DNA from: CAWDDG01 sp963801065
GTDB lineage: Bacteria > Actinomycetota > Actinomycetes > Jiangellales > Jiangellaceae
Assembly (NCBI GenBank): GCA_963801065.1
Contig: CAWDDG010000008.1
Coordinates: forward strand, 186,001 to 250,000
Direction of reading: 5' to 3'
DNA: 64,000 bases
The notes beneath the pieces were generated by a model, which was not told the origin of the DNA, ran no database searches, and saw only the letters and a list, made by a program, of their open reading frames with translations. This document shows, piece by piece, positions 9,120-17,339 of the stretch (positions within the stretch are counted from its first letter, which is position 1; each line of letters starts with the position of its first letter). The translations under genes were made by a program, and so were the position numbers.

Positions 9120-10346
9120 TCATTGTTGAGATCCGAATGTGCTGACTTCGGCCGTTCGTCGACCGCTGACAGCGACGAGTGCCGCCCCCACGATGAGCAG
9201 CGTGGCGAGCACGAGCAGCAGGCCGGTGAATCCGAGCGGGAGCTCGGCTGCGAGCGGGCCGCAGGCGGCTCCGACGAACAGCGCCAGGCCACAGATGCCG
9301 AGCGCTCCGGCGCGAGATGAGCCGCCTCGGCCGCCGACCAGGGCGATCACCGAGGGTATGACTGTGGCTATGCCCGCTACGAAGACCACGCTGGCGATGA
9401 CGAGTGCCCACAGCGCAGCGACGGAGATGGCCTCTGCGGCGAGGCCGACCGCGGCCAGCATGAACCCCGCGACGGCGACCCGTCCGGGGCCGAATCGCCC
9501 GGCGAGCCAGCCGGCCAGCGGTCCCAGCAGCATGGCGGGGAGCCCGGCGAGGCGCACCAGCAGCACATCGGTCTGGTCGAGTCCGAATTCGGTCTGCAAG
9601 AGCGGACCGAGGACGGTGTACATGGCGACGAAGCTCAGCAGCACGGTGCAACAAGCCGTGATGGGCAGCGCAAGCTCGCGTCGGGCCACCAGCGTGCCGA
9701 GTTCGCGGTACTTCTGGCTCAAGCTTGCCGGCGGCCCGCTGCGGGCCGGCTCGAGCAGAACGGTGGCCATCGCGATCGCCCCGACTGCAAACGCCGGCGC
9801 GGACAGGGCGAACACCCACCGCCAGCCGAGGGCCAGCGACACTGCCTGTGCATAGACCTGACCGACGATGCCGGCCACCAGGAAGGCGGTCGACACGGCG
9901 CCGATCCCGGTGGACCGCCAACGCGGCGGAAGCGCCTCGCCCACGTACGCCAGCGCCACCGCCGCGAAGCTCGCCGCCAGTAGACCCTGCACGCTTCTCA
10001 GCAGTGCCACCACGGGCAGCGAAGACGCTGCGGACAAGACCGCGGTGGCGATCGCCAGTGCCGCCATCCCCGGCACCAGGATCACCTTGCGTCCATAGCG
10101 GTCCGACAGTGGCCCAAAGATCAGGAACCCGAATGCATAGGCCAGGCTGTAGGCCGTGACCAGCGCAGCCGCAGCGGCGGCAGCGCTATCCCCGAGCGCC
10201 TCGCCCACCACGGGCGCGAGCGGGATCGCCAGGTAGAGCTGCATCAACACCAGCAATGCGCAACTCACCAACACGGCCAGCGGGGCGACGACCGGCGCTC
10301 GCTCGCCACCGACCTCCACGCCGGCATTCCGCGGTGGGTCGATCAT
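9120..10346 (-). CDS. MFS transporter (12 TM)
   Basis: The 408-aa protein has twelve predicted membrane helices and the MFS loop 2-3 motif GPLSDRYGRK, with a second copy-like loop GWLAGRFGPGR in the C-terminal half. It is probably a proton-driven drug or metabolite exporter in the inner membrane. The start was set at ATG 10346 (MIDPPRNAG), because the further upstream reading is Arg-rich and low complexity. It is divergent from the aldo/keto reductase at 10620; the 273-base gap shows no clear operator. Confidence 0.88.
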   Translation of the reverse strand: MIDPPRNAGVEVGGERAPVVAPLAVLVSCALLVLMQLYLAIPLAPVVGEALGDSAAAAAAALVTAYSLAYAFGFLIFGPLSDRYGRKVILVPGMAALAIATAVLSAASSLPVVALLRSVQGLLAASFAAVALAYVGEALPPRWRSTGIGAVSTAFLVAGIVGQVYAQAVSLALGWRWVFALSAPAFAVGAIAMATVLLEPARSGPPASLSQKYRELGTLVARRELALPITACCTVLLSFVAMYTVLGPLLQTEFGLDQTDVLLVRLAGLPAMLLGPLAGWLAGRFGPGRVAVAGFMLAAVGLAAEAISVAALWALVIASVVFVAGIATVIPSVIALVGGRGGSSRAGALGICGLALFVGAACGPLAAELPLGFTGLLLVLATLLIVGAALVAVSGRRTAEVSTFGSQQ

Positions 10347-10619
10347 TTCGCCACTCGATCGCCGACGCCGACGACGAAATGCTGACACCCGGTCAGCCCG
10401 ATGTGTCGAATCTCGAGCGCCCCCGCCACCACCCCATCGATCATTGCAGCCTTGCCTGGCGTCAGCAGGTGATCCACGTGCTTGTGCAGGCAATCGACGC
10501 GCTTGGATGGGTGCCGCTGGCACGGCACACTCCGGATGACAACCAGATCAGCCCAGCCGGCTCCTTTCAGCGCAGACCACTGGCAGCCGAAGAGATCACT
10601 CGACGGAGGCGTGTAGCCC

Positions 10620-11675
10620 ATGGAATACCGGACGCTCGGAAGCACCGGCACACTCGTGTCCGCGCTGTGTCTCGGCACGATGACGTTCGGAGAGGAGAGC
10701 AACGACAAGGTCGCACACGAGCAGCTCGACATCTTCCACGAGCACGGCGGCAATTTCCTCGACAGTGCAAATGTCTACGCGGATGGGCACTCGGAGGAGA
10801 TCATCGGACGCTGGCTCGCAGCACGGCCGGGGATGCGCGACGGGGTGGTTGTCGCCACCAAGGCACGCTTCGCCACCGGCGACGCCGTCAACGACATCGG
10901 CCTTTCGAGGGTCAGCCTGACGCGGGCACTGGACGCTAGTCTCCGGCGCCTCGGCGTCGACGTGATCGACCTCTACCAGGCGCACGCATGGGACCCGGTG
11001 ACTCCTATCGAGGAGACGCTGCGCTTCCTCGACGATGCGGTCCGTGCGGGCAAGATCCAATACATAGGGGTCAGCAATTTCATCGGGTGGCAGCTCCAGA
11101 AGGCGGCGCTGCTGACGCAATATCTTGGCCTCGCGCCGATCGTCACGCTGCAGCCCCAGTACAACCTGCTGCAGCGCAGCATCGAGTTCGAACTGCGCGA
11201 TGTGTGCGTCAACGAGGGCATCGGCATCTTGCCATGGTCACCGCTGGGAGGCGGCTGGCTCACTGGCAAGTATCGGCGCGATTCCACCCCGACCGGCGCG
11301 ACCCGGCTGGGTGACAATCCCGAGCGCGGCATGGAGGCCTACGAACCCCGGAACGCCGAGGAGCGCACTTGGCGCGTGATCGAGGCCGTACGGTCTGTAG
11401 CCGAGGCGCGCGGCGTCTCGATGGCGCAGGTCGCCCTGGCGTGGTTGGTGGATCGCCCGGCGGTCACCTCGGTCATCATCGGTGCTCGTACGGTCGAGCA
11501 GCTCCGCGACAACTTGGGCGCGATCGGCCTCCATCTGTCCGCTGCGGAAGCCGCACAACTCGACGATGTCAGCACACCGATCGTGGACGACTACCCTTAC
11601 GGCCCTGCCGGGGTGGACCAGCGCGAGCGCGCCGCCGGCACCGAATACGACGCGGTGATCGTCGACAAGCCTTGA
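10620..11675 (+). CDS. Aldo/keto reductase
   Basis: This 351-aa NADPH-dependent oxidoreductase has a TIM-barrel fold. The catalytic tetrad can be placed: Asp in NFLDSANVYADG, Tyr in the same motif, Lys in VVATKARF and His in LYQAHAWD. GVSNF and the cofactor-binding PAVTSVIIGART motif are typical of the family. A GGAGG precedes the ATG by about 10 bases. The substrate is not predictable. Confidence 0.92.
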   Translation: MEYRTLGSTGTLVSALCLGTMTFGEESNDKVAHEQLDIFHEHGGNFLDSANVYADGHSEEIIGRWLAARPGMRDGVVVATKARFATGDAVNDIGLSRVSLTRALDASLRRLGVDVIDLYQAHAWDPVTPIEETLRFLDDAVRAGKIQYIGVSNFIGWQLQKAALLTQYLGLAPIVTLQPQYNLLQRSIEFELRDVCVNEGIGILPWSPLGGGWLTGKYRRDSTPTGATRLGDNPERGMEAYEPRNAEERTWRVIEAVRSVAEARGVSMAQVALAWLVDRPAVTSVIIGARTVEQLRDNLGAIGLHLSAAEAAQLDDVSTPIVDDYPYGPAGVDQRERAAGTEYDAVIVDKP

Positions 11676-11730
11676 AAGGCGGCGGTCGGGGCGTCCACAA
11701 CGTCGGTGAGGGGAGATCCGCACCTCGATG

Positions 11731-12027
11731 TCAGGGATGCGACGGAGCTGGCGGTGCTCCGTCGATCTCGAAGCCGAGCTGGTCTTCGTAGCACCACCAC
11801 CAGTCCTCGCCGGGCTCGTAGGACCGAATCAGCGGGTGGTCCGGTCGGGCATGCCAGTGGGCTGTGGCGTGACGGTTCGGGGAGTTGTCGCAGCAGCCGA
11901 CGTGGCCGCAACTCATGCACATCCGCAGATGCACCCACCGACCTCCGATGGGGAGGCAGTCCTCACAGCCGCCACTCGAGGGCGTGACGTCGGCGACGGC
12001 GTCGAGATGCGTGCAGTTGGCAGCCAT
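11731..12027 (-). CDS. UBP-type zinc finger protein
   Basis: This small protein (98 aa) is a single UBP-type zinc finger like those of eukaryotic ubiquitin hydrolases. Cys/His ligands are visible in CTH, CEDC, CMSCGHVGCCD and the HATAHWHARPDHPLI segment, and the domain ends with the aromatic WWWCYEDQ. Stand-alone versions are widespread in actinobacteria with unknown role; no ubiquitin is implied. ATG 12027 lies 9 bases after AGGAG; an in-frame ATG at 12033 is too close to it. Confidence 0.88.
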   Translation of the reverse strand: MAANCTHLDAVADVTPSSGGCEDCLPIGGRWVHLRMCMSCGHVGCCDNSPNRHATAHWHARPDHPLIRSYEPGEDWWWCYEDQLGFEIDGAPPAPSHP

Positions 12028-12287
12028 GCGCATGCACTCCTCTCTGGATCAGCTGTCGGTGTCCTGCGGCACCACCCGTCCTCGTCATGAAGGTATAGGT
12101 CCGCCTCACCCGCGGGGGGATCGGGCAGGGTCCCCGAGTGACCGACATGCCACCAGGCACGATGGGCAGCGTGGATGTGGCGAGGTTCCAGTTCGACACA
12201 GAGCATCTGGCGCAGCTTGGGGAGGCGGCAGCGTGCCCCGAACTCCTGACCGGCCAACAGCATCTGGTTGGCAGGCTGCGCGCAGGT

Positions 12288-13755
12288 TCAGACGCCGATG
12301 CGCGCCCAGGGTCCCCAGATCGCGAAGCTCACACCCCGGCTGGCCTGAATGTTGACGAACAGCGTGTGACCGTCCGGGCTGAAGGTCGAGCCGGCGAACT
12401 CGTCGTTGAACCGAGGGACGCCCGCGCTCGACGTCAGCCGGTTCAGCGCGATGTCCCACAGCTGGCCACCGCGCGACAGGCCGCGCAGGTAGTTGTCCTG
12501 GTCACTGTCCTCGCAGAGCACCAAGGTGCCGCGTGCGCTTGTCGTCACGTTGTCCGGCAGGTCGAGCGTCAGCCGGTCCGGCGACTCGAAGATCAGCTGC
12601 AGCTCCTGGGTCCGGGTGCGGTAGGCCCAGATCTGCCCGAACCCGTTGCCGTAACCGTTCGAGATCGGCCCGAACTCGGTCTCCGCCTCGAGACCGCCCT
12701 GAGTGGAGCAGAAGTAGACGACGCCCTCGTCGTACGCCGACCCCTCCAGCCGGGAGAAATAGGCGGCACCCTGCTCGAACCCCTGCCGGCCCACATAGGT
12801 CAGCGCCTCGTCGTTGGTGGTGGGCGCCACCACGCCCGGGGTGTAGGGGAACGACGGCGCCGCGTCCTCGATGTCGACCCATTCCACGTCGTACGTCGCG
12901 CGACGCCGCTGCGTGCCTTCGAGGTGCGCGTTGGGCCGACCGGCGACTGCCAGCATCTGCAACCGGCCGTCGTCGTCGAGGCGGCCGGTCTCCATTGGGT
13001 TGGTGGCCGGGATGTAGCGGTAGAAGCCGGATGGGAACCCGAAGTTGTCCTCGGTCAGGTAGAGGATGCCCTCCTCCGGGTTGAAGGCCACCGACTCGTG
13101 CGCGAAGCGGCCGGCCTGGGTGATCGGCTGTCGGTCTGACTGCCCGCCCGCGGGCACCTCGAAGATGAGGCCGTGCCGCTGCTGGAGCGCGATGTTCGGG
13201 ACGCCGGTGAAGTCGGGTCCGACGTCGGGGCCGTTGACCGTCTCCTCGCAGCTGACCCAGCTGCCCCACGGCATCGGGCCGCCGCTGCAGTTCATCATCG
13301 TGCCGTTGAGGCTCGTGTATGCCTGCACAACCTCGCCGAACGGCGTCACCTCGACGGTGGTCGTGCCGCCCTGCGCCATCGCGTCGTACGGCGTGCCGGG
13401 GCCGAACGCCGCGCCAGGGTTGTTGACCTCGTGGTTGCGCACCAGCAGGTAGTTGCCGTTGCCGCGCGCGAACGCGGCCATCCCGTCGTGGCGACCGGGC
13501 AGCCGAGTGCCGTCGTCGAGCGTGACGGCGGAACTCGGTGTCGTGGAACGAGCGGTAGTGGAAGCCTGCGGGCAGGTGCAGGCGTACCTTGCCGTCGCGC
13601 AGGTCGGGGATGGGCAGCAGGTCGGCGGCACTTGGCTTGCCGTTAGGGCCGGCGAGCGGGCCCGCGGCGGCGAAGCCCTGGAACGGCCCACCGAGCACCG
13701 CGCCGCCGACGGCGGCAAGGCCCCCCTTGAGAAACGTGCGGCGCTGGACGGTCAT
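12288..13755 (-). pseudogene. PhoX-type (DUF839) phosphatase with a frameshift
   Basis: The N-terminus starting at 13755 has a twin-arginine signal (RRTFLKGG, then an Ala/Gly-rich segment) and runs into LHLPAGFHYRSFHDTEF. The frame then changes near 13528-13536 and the rest continues as SAVTLDDGTRLPGRHDGMAA. PhoX features follow: VRNHEVNN, GTMMNCSGGPMPWGSWVSCE and a C-terminal FSPDGHTLFVNIQ. PhoX enzymes are exported Ca/Fe-dependent alkaline phosphatases. The total of 1468 bases is not a multiple of three, so the gene is broken once or carries a sequencing error. Everything else looks intact. Confidence 0.85.
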
Positions 13756-13957
13756 GGGACGACCCTTCCGATATCCGGGTGCGTGATCCCCGACACGCTA
13801 TCCCTCCGCGGGTCCTCCGTCGCCATCTCCGGGACCACCTCCTTCGGCGTCAGGCGACCAGCGCTGCCGAGCCGGCCGTGCTGAGCTGCTCGCGGATCCC
13901 CGGCCTCACGTCGTCCGGATGCTCGACCGCTCGGGCAGCTCCGGTCAGACTGATGGG

Positions 13958-15361
13958 ATGTACGACTTCGACGTCCTTGCGCTCGGGTCAGGTCCTGGTG
14001 GGCAGAAGGCAGCCATTGCCGCGTCGAAGCTCGGGCGCCGGGCAGCCGTCGTCGAGCGGCAGGACATGGTCGGTGGAGGGAGCATCCACACGGGCACGAT
14101 CCCGTCGAAGACGCTACGAGAGGCCGTGCTCTATCTGACTGGATCCAGCCAGCGCGAGATGTACGGGCAGGCCTACCGCGTCAAGGATGACATCACGGTC
14201 GCCGACCTCAGTGTCCGCACGCAGCATGTGGTCGGGCGAGAGGTCGACGTGATCCGCAGCCAACTGTCCCGCAACCGCATCGCGCTGCTATCAGGCACCG
14301 GACGCTTCCTCGACCCGCACACGATCGCAATAACACATGACGGCGGCCGGGACACCAGCGTGACTGCCGCGACGGTTGTCATCGCCACCGGCAGCTGCCC
14401 GGCGCGGCCGGCGAGCGTCGAGTTCGACGAGCGCACCATCATCGACTCAGACGGCATCCTGCAGATGGAGAACATCCCTCAGTCGATGGTGGTTGTCGGC
14501 GCCGGCGTGATCGGAATCGAGTACGCCTCGATGTTTGCGGCGCTCGGCACGAAGGTGACGGTTGTCGAACGGCGCGACCGGATGCTGGAGTTCTGCGATC
14601 TCGAGGTCGTCGAGGGGCTGAAGTACCACCTACGGGATCTTGCGGTGACCTTCCGGTTCGGCGAGACAGTCGCTTCCGTTGAGCGGCATGCCCATGGGGC
14701 CATCACCGTGCTCGAGAGCGGCAAGAGGATCCCGGCCGAGACGGTCATGTACTCGGCCGGCAGGCAAGGGATGACCGCCGAGCTCCAACTGGACAAGGCT
14801 GGCCTTGCCGCGGACGACCGCGGCCGGATCACCGTCGACAATCACTTCCGCACAGCGGTGCCGCACATCTACGCGGTCGGGGACGTCATCGGCTTCCCAG
14901 CGCTCGCCGCGACATCGATGGAGCAGGGCCGGCTGGCCGCGCACTACGCGTGCGGCGATGACGAGCGAGCCATGGACGAGCTGCAACCCATTGGGATCTA
15001 TGCGATTCCGGAGATCAGCTTCATCGGCCAGACCGAGGACCAGCTGACAGAGGCGCGAATCCCGTTCGAGGTCGGCGTTTCCCGCTACCGGGAACTCGCT
15101 CGCGGTCAGATCATCGGCGATTCGTATGGCATGCTCAAGCTTCTCGTTTCGCCGGCCGACCACTCACTGCTCGGCGTGCATATCTTCGGCACCGGGGCGA
15201 CTGAGTTGGTCCACATCGGCCAGACAGTCATGGGCTGCGGTGGCACGGTCGACTACCTGGTCGACGCCGTGTTCAACTACCCCACATTGGCCGAGTCCTA
15301 CAAGGTCGCCGCACTGGACGCGATGAACAAGATGCGTCACGTCGCCCGCCTGGTCGACTGA
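13958..15361 (+). CDS. sthA: Soluble pyridine nucleotide transhydrogenase
   Basis: This 467-aa flavoprotein interconverts NADPH and NADH. It has the FAD-binding start LALGSGPGGQKAAIAASKLG, an NAD-binding VVGAGVIGIEYASMF and the C-terminal dimerisation domain (NYPTLAESYK). The disulphide pair of related lipoamide/mercuric reductases is absent: the region reads HTGTIPSKTLRE, as in SthA. The start MYDFDV (13958) fits the family; an in-frame ATG at 13919 would add 13 residues. With zwf in the same stretch it could balance NADPH. Confidence 0.93.
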   Translation: MYDFDVLALGSGPGGQKAAIAASKLGRRAAVVERQDMVGGGSIHTGTIPSKTLREAVLYLTGSSQREMYGQAYRVKDDITVADLSVRTQHVVGREVDVIRSQLSRNRIALLSGTGRFLDPHTIAITHDGGRDTSVTAATVVIATGSCPARPASVEFDERTIIDSDGILQMENIPQSMVVVGAGVIGIEYASMFAALGTKVTVVERRDRMLEFCDLEVVEGLKYHLRDLAVTFRFGETVASVERHAHGAITVLESGKRIPAETVMYSAGRQGMTAELQLDKAGLAADDRGRITVDNHFRTAVPHIYAVGDVIGFPALAATSMEQGRLAAHYACGDDERAMDELQPIGIYAIPEISFIGQTEDQLTEARIPFEVGVSRYRELARGQIIGDSYGMLKLLVSPADHSLLGVHIFGTGATELVHIGQTVMGCGGTVDYLVDAVFNYPTLAESYKVAALDAMNKMRHVARLVD

Positions 15362-15402
15362 CCGTTCTGGCGCTGTGACGGTCGGCGACGCAGGCTGGAG
15401 CC

Positions 15403-16104
15403 GTGTGGTCCTGGCCGCGAACGCGCGAGGAGCTGGTCCGGCTGCAGCATGTCCTGGCGGCAGCAGCGCCGGACGCCTGGACGCCGCCGGATGGACAGTT
15501 GTTGGTTGGTGGCTGCTTCGTCTGCTTCCCGCACGGTAATAGGGGCCGCGGCGCCGCTGGCGAAGCGACGTGGGCCGCTGCCGTGCTCATGCGAGGCCCT
15601 CAAGCCACCGGACACCAGGTGATGACTGGCTCGACGGGCGCACCTTACGAACCCGGATTCTTGGCGCTGCGGATGGGCGCACTGCTGGATTCGGTGGTGC
15701 GGGGCCTTCCCGAGCGTCCCGATGTTCTGCTGATCGACGCTACCGGGCGAGACCATCCGCGCCGGGCGGGACTCGCCCTACACCTCGGCGCCGTGCTCGA
15801 CCTGCCCACGGTCGGTGTGACTCATCGCCCGCTGATCGCCTGTGGTGAACTACCCGCGGATCACATCGGTGCGACGAGCCCCCTCCTGCTGGACGGCGAT
15901 GTCGTGGGCTTCTGGCTGCGTACGCGAGCCGGGGTCCGGCCGCTCGCCGTTCATGCTGCATGGCGCGTCGATGCGGTCACCGCAGTGGATGTCGTGCGCG
16001 CAAGCTGGTGCAGACGGCGAACTCCCGAACCCCTGCGCGAAGCCCGCCGGCTCGCCAGAACCGCCCGCGATCGCGGCATCTCAGCCGGCCGCGAACCGCC
16101 CTGA
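15403..16104 (+). CDS. Endonuclease V homologue, probably inactive
   Basis: The 233-aa protein matches the endonuclease V (Nfi) fold, which cuts near deoxyinosine. Recognisable blocks are YEPGFLALR, DVLLIDATGRDHPRRAGLA and PTVGVTHRPL. Comparing with E. coli Nfi from memory, the first catalytic Asp (AGADVGF) is replaced in VGGCFVCF, and the Glu after the conserved Arg (FREY) is Met91 in ALRMG; only Asp112 remains. It may be a non-catalytic DNA-binding relative or use other residues. The start is a GTG 41 bases after sthA. Confidence 0.82.
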   Translation: MWSWPRTREELVRLQHVLAAAAPDAWTPPDGQLLVGGCFVCFPHGNRGRGAAGEATWAAAVLMRGPQATGHQVMTGSTGAPYEPGFLALRMGALLDSVVRGLPERPDVLLIDATGRDHPRRAGLALHLGAVLDLPTVGVTHRPLIACGELPADHIGATSPLLLDGDVVGFWLRTRAGVRPLAVHAAWRVDAVTAVDVVRASWCRRRTPEPLREARRLARTARDRGISAGREPP

Positions 16105-16130
16105 CCACGGGTGAGAGAGTCAGGTCATGA

Positions 16131-16259
16131 CGCAGGCGGCAGTGGAACGGCGACGAGCACGTCGTGACCCTCGAGGTGACCGGCAGCGGCTACAACGACA
16201 CCGGCGACATGGTGTTCAGGCTCGAAGGTGATCGGATCAAACGTATGATCATCAGCTGA
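16131..16259 (+). pseudogene. C-terminal remnant of a SnoaL/NTF2-like protein
   Basis: An in-frame piece reading QWNGDEHVVTLEVTGSGYND and GDMVFRLEGDRIKRMIIS ends at 16259. This is the typical final beta-sheet of SnoaL-like proteins. A stop codon directly upstream (16128-16130) and no start show that it is a fragment. Confidence 0.5.
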
Positions 16260-16278
16260 GGCGGGAGGCTTTGGCGCG

Positions 16279-16318
16279 ACGTGAGACTTGCGGCGCCATG
16301 GCGCCGCAAGTCTCACGT
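16279..16318. terminator. 40-bp perfect palindrome, likely bidirectional terminator
   Basis: Bases 16279-16318 equal their own reverse complement over 40 bp; the left half is ACGTGAGACTTGCGGCGCCA and the centre is CCATGG. It lies 43 bases after the stop of the minus-strand gene at 16361 and 20 after the remnant ending at 16259. A U-tract is missing, as is usual in actinobacteria. Such a structure could also form a cruciform. Confidence 0.6.
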
Positions 16319-16360
16319 AGATCAATGCTCCTGCGGGACTGTGTCGCAGGGCCCAGCAGT

Positions 16361-16741
16361 TCAGGCGCTGACCAAGGTGGTCCGGCGCTGGCGCAGCACG
16401 ACCATGCCCCCGGCGGCGACTGCAGCGAGCCCGACCGCGGCAAAGGACACCGTGGCCCACGGGAACTCGTCGGAAGACGCGGCGACGTCGTCGCTACCGG
16501 TCGACGGCACCGACAGCTGTTCACTGTGCTCGATCTGAGCCTTGGTACGGCCATCGTTCAACCACAGCTGATCACCGTGCTCGATCTGAGCCTTGGTACT
16601 GCCGTCCTCCAGCTGACTCTGCTCCGGTGCCGACCCGCCTGGGTCGGGTCGGGCAATGGCCGGGGCGGCTGCGAGCCCGGCGATCAGGGTGGCTACGGCG
16701 GCCGCCGCTGAGCAGCGGGCGAGGAGCGTGATGCGGGTCAT
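16361..16741 (-). CDS. Small secreted, membrane-anchored protein with a duplicated repeat
   Basis: This 126-aa protein starts with a signal peptide (MTRITLLARC, then Ala-rich to APAIARP) and ends with a membrane helix and basic tail (MVVLRQRRTTL). Between them a 17-residue unit occurs twice, with the core TKAQIEH followed by G/S, D/E, QL; the DNA repeats with a 51-bp period at 16521 and 16572. Function unknown; the layout suggests a cell-surface protein anchored by its C-terminal helix. AGGAGG precedes ATG 16741. The 83-bp element (16760-16842) sits immediately upstream. The frame is open further upstream through the element but has no ribosome site. Confidence 0.78.
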   Translation of the reverse strand: MTRITLLARCSAAAAVATLIAGLAAAPAIARPDPGGSAPEQSQLEDGSTKAQIEHGDQLWLNDGRTKAQIEHSEQLSVPSTGSDDVAASSDEFPWATVSFAAVGLAAVAAGGMVVLRQRRTTLVSA

Positions 16742-16759
16742 GGCTTCCTCCTGGATCTG

Positions 16760-16842
16760 CGAGCGCGACCTGTCTCGCGCTTCACATCTGAAGGGAGCTA
16801 CGCCCGTTCCGAGATACATGTTTTGCCGCTCGCGTCTGGCCG
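16760..16842 (-). promoter_or_regulatory. Conserved 83-bp leader element, copy 1
   Basis: This stretch recurs at 20051-20133 with four substitutions and one single-base gap. On the minus strand it would form hairpins CTTCA-GATG-TGAAG (16780-16793) and GCGCGA-N6-TCGCGC (16763-16780, sharing one end base). The gap relative to copy 2 falls in the loop of the second hairpin, so both stems are kept. It lies about 20 bases upstream of ATG 16741 and 25 bases after the CHAT fragment. It encodes the possible peptide MYLGTGVAPFRCEARD. A structured leader RNA, a promoter/operator or a leader peptide are all possible; I do not recognise a known riboswitch. Confidence 0.55.
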
Positions 16843-16867
16843 AGCCTTGTCAGGGGAGTGAAACGGA

Positions 16868-17278
16868 TCAGCCGGCACCGAAGCAGACGAAACCGGTAAC
16901 GAGTTTCGGCGGCGCAGCGGCGGCCAGGGCGGCCGCGGGCGACCAACCATCGCGCAGCGCCCGATGACAGGCCGTCATCACGGTCATCGAAGTCTCGTCG
17001 GCAATCCGGCTCACGCTCGCGATCACGGCACTGGTCCCGGTGCTGAGCAGGGCGGTGACCAGGCCGAGCGTCTCGTCGCCGGGACGCACGTCGCTCAACC
17101 CCAAGTCGCACGACGACAGCACCACGATTGCCGGAGTGGCGCCCATGCGCTGCAGGTCGTAGCCCATCAGCGGGCCATCGGTCAATTCAAGCGCGGAGAA
17201 CAGCGCGTTGTCCGACACGGGGTGACCGTGCGCCGCGAGGTGGGCGATCGCGACGCGGTCCAGGGTGGCCCCGTCGCG
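16868..17278 (-). pseudogene. C-terminal fragment of a CHAT-domain protease
   Basis: The last part of a CHAT (caspase-like) domain is readable. It carries the catalytic His in AIAHLAAHGH, then LFSALELTDGPLMGYDLQRM, and the catalytic Cys in VVLSSCDLGLS, followed by RPGDETLGL. Full CHAT proteins normally carry several hundred residues, often TPRs, before this point; here the frame runs into unrelated sequence and then into the S8 stop (17340), one frame away. A GTG at 17218 could start a 116-aa product that lacks the His. It most likely records a deletion that removed the front of the gene. Confidence 0.75.
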
Positions 17279-17339
17279 TGCAGCGAGGCGGCCCGGTGGG
17301 CGAGGACGACTCCGGCCCTCGTCCCGCGAATCTCTCTGA

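Noticed and set aside
12138..13139. Plus-strand frame opposite phoX (333 codons)
   Set aside because: Shadow of the PhoX frame; no ribosome site and no similarity.
16760..16842. Treating the 83-bp element as the N-terminal coding part of the secreted protein
   Set aside because: The second copy has a stop before its gene, and the single-base gap changes the frame, so the nucleotide sequence rather than a peptide extension is conserved; the signal peptide also begins at ATG 16741 after AGGAGG.
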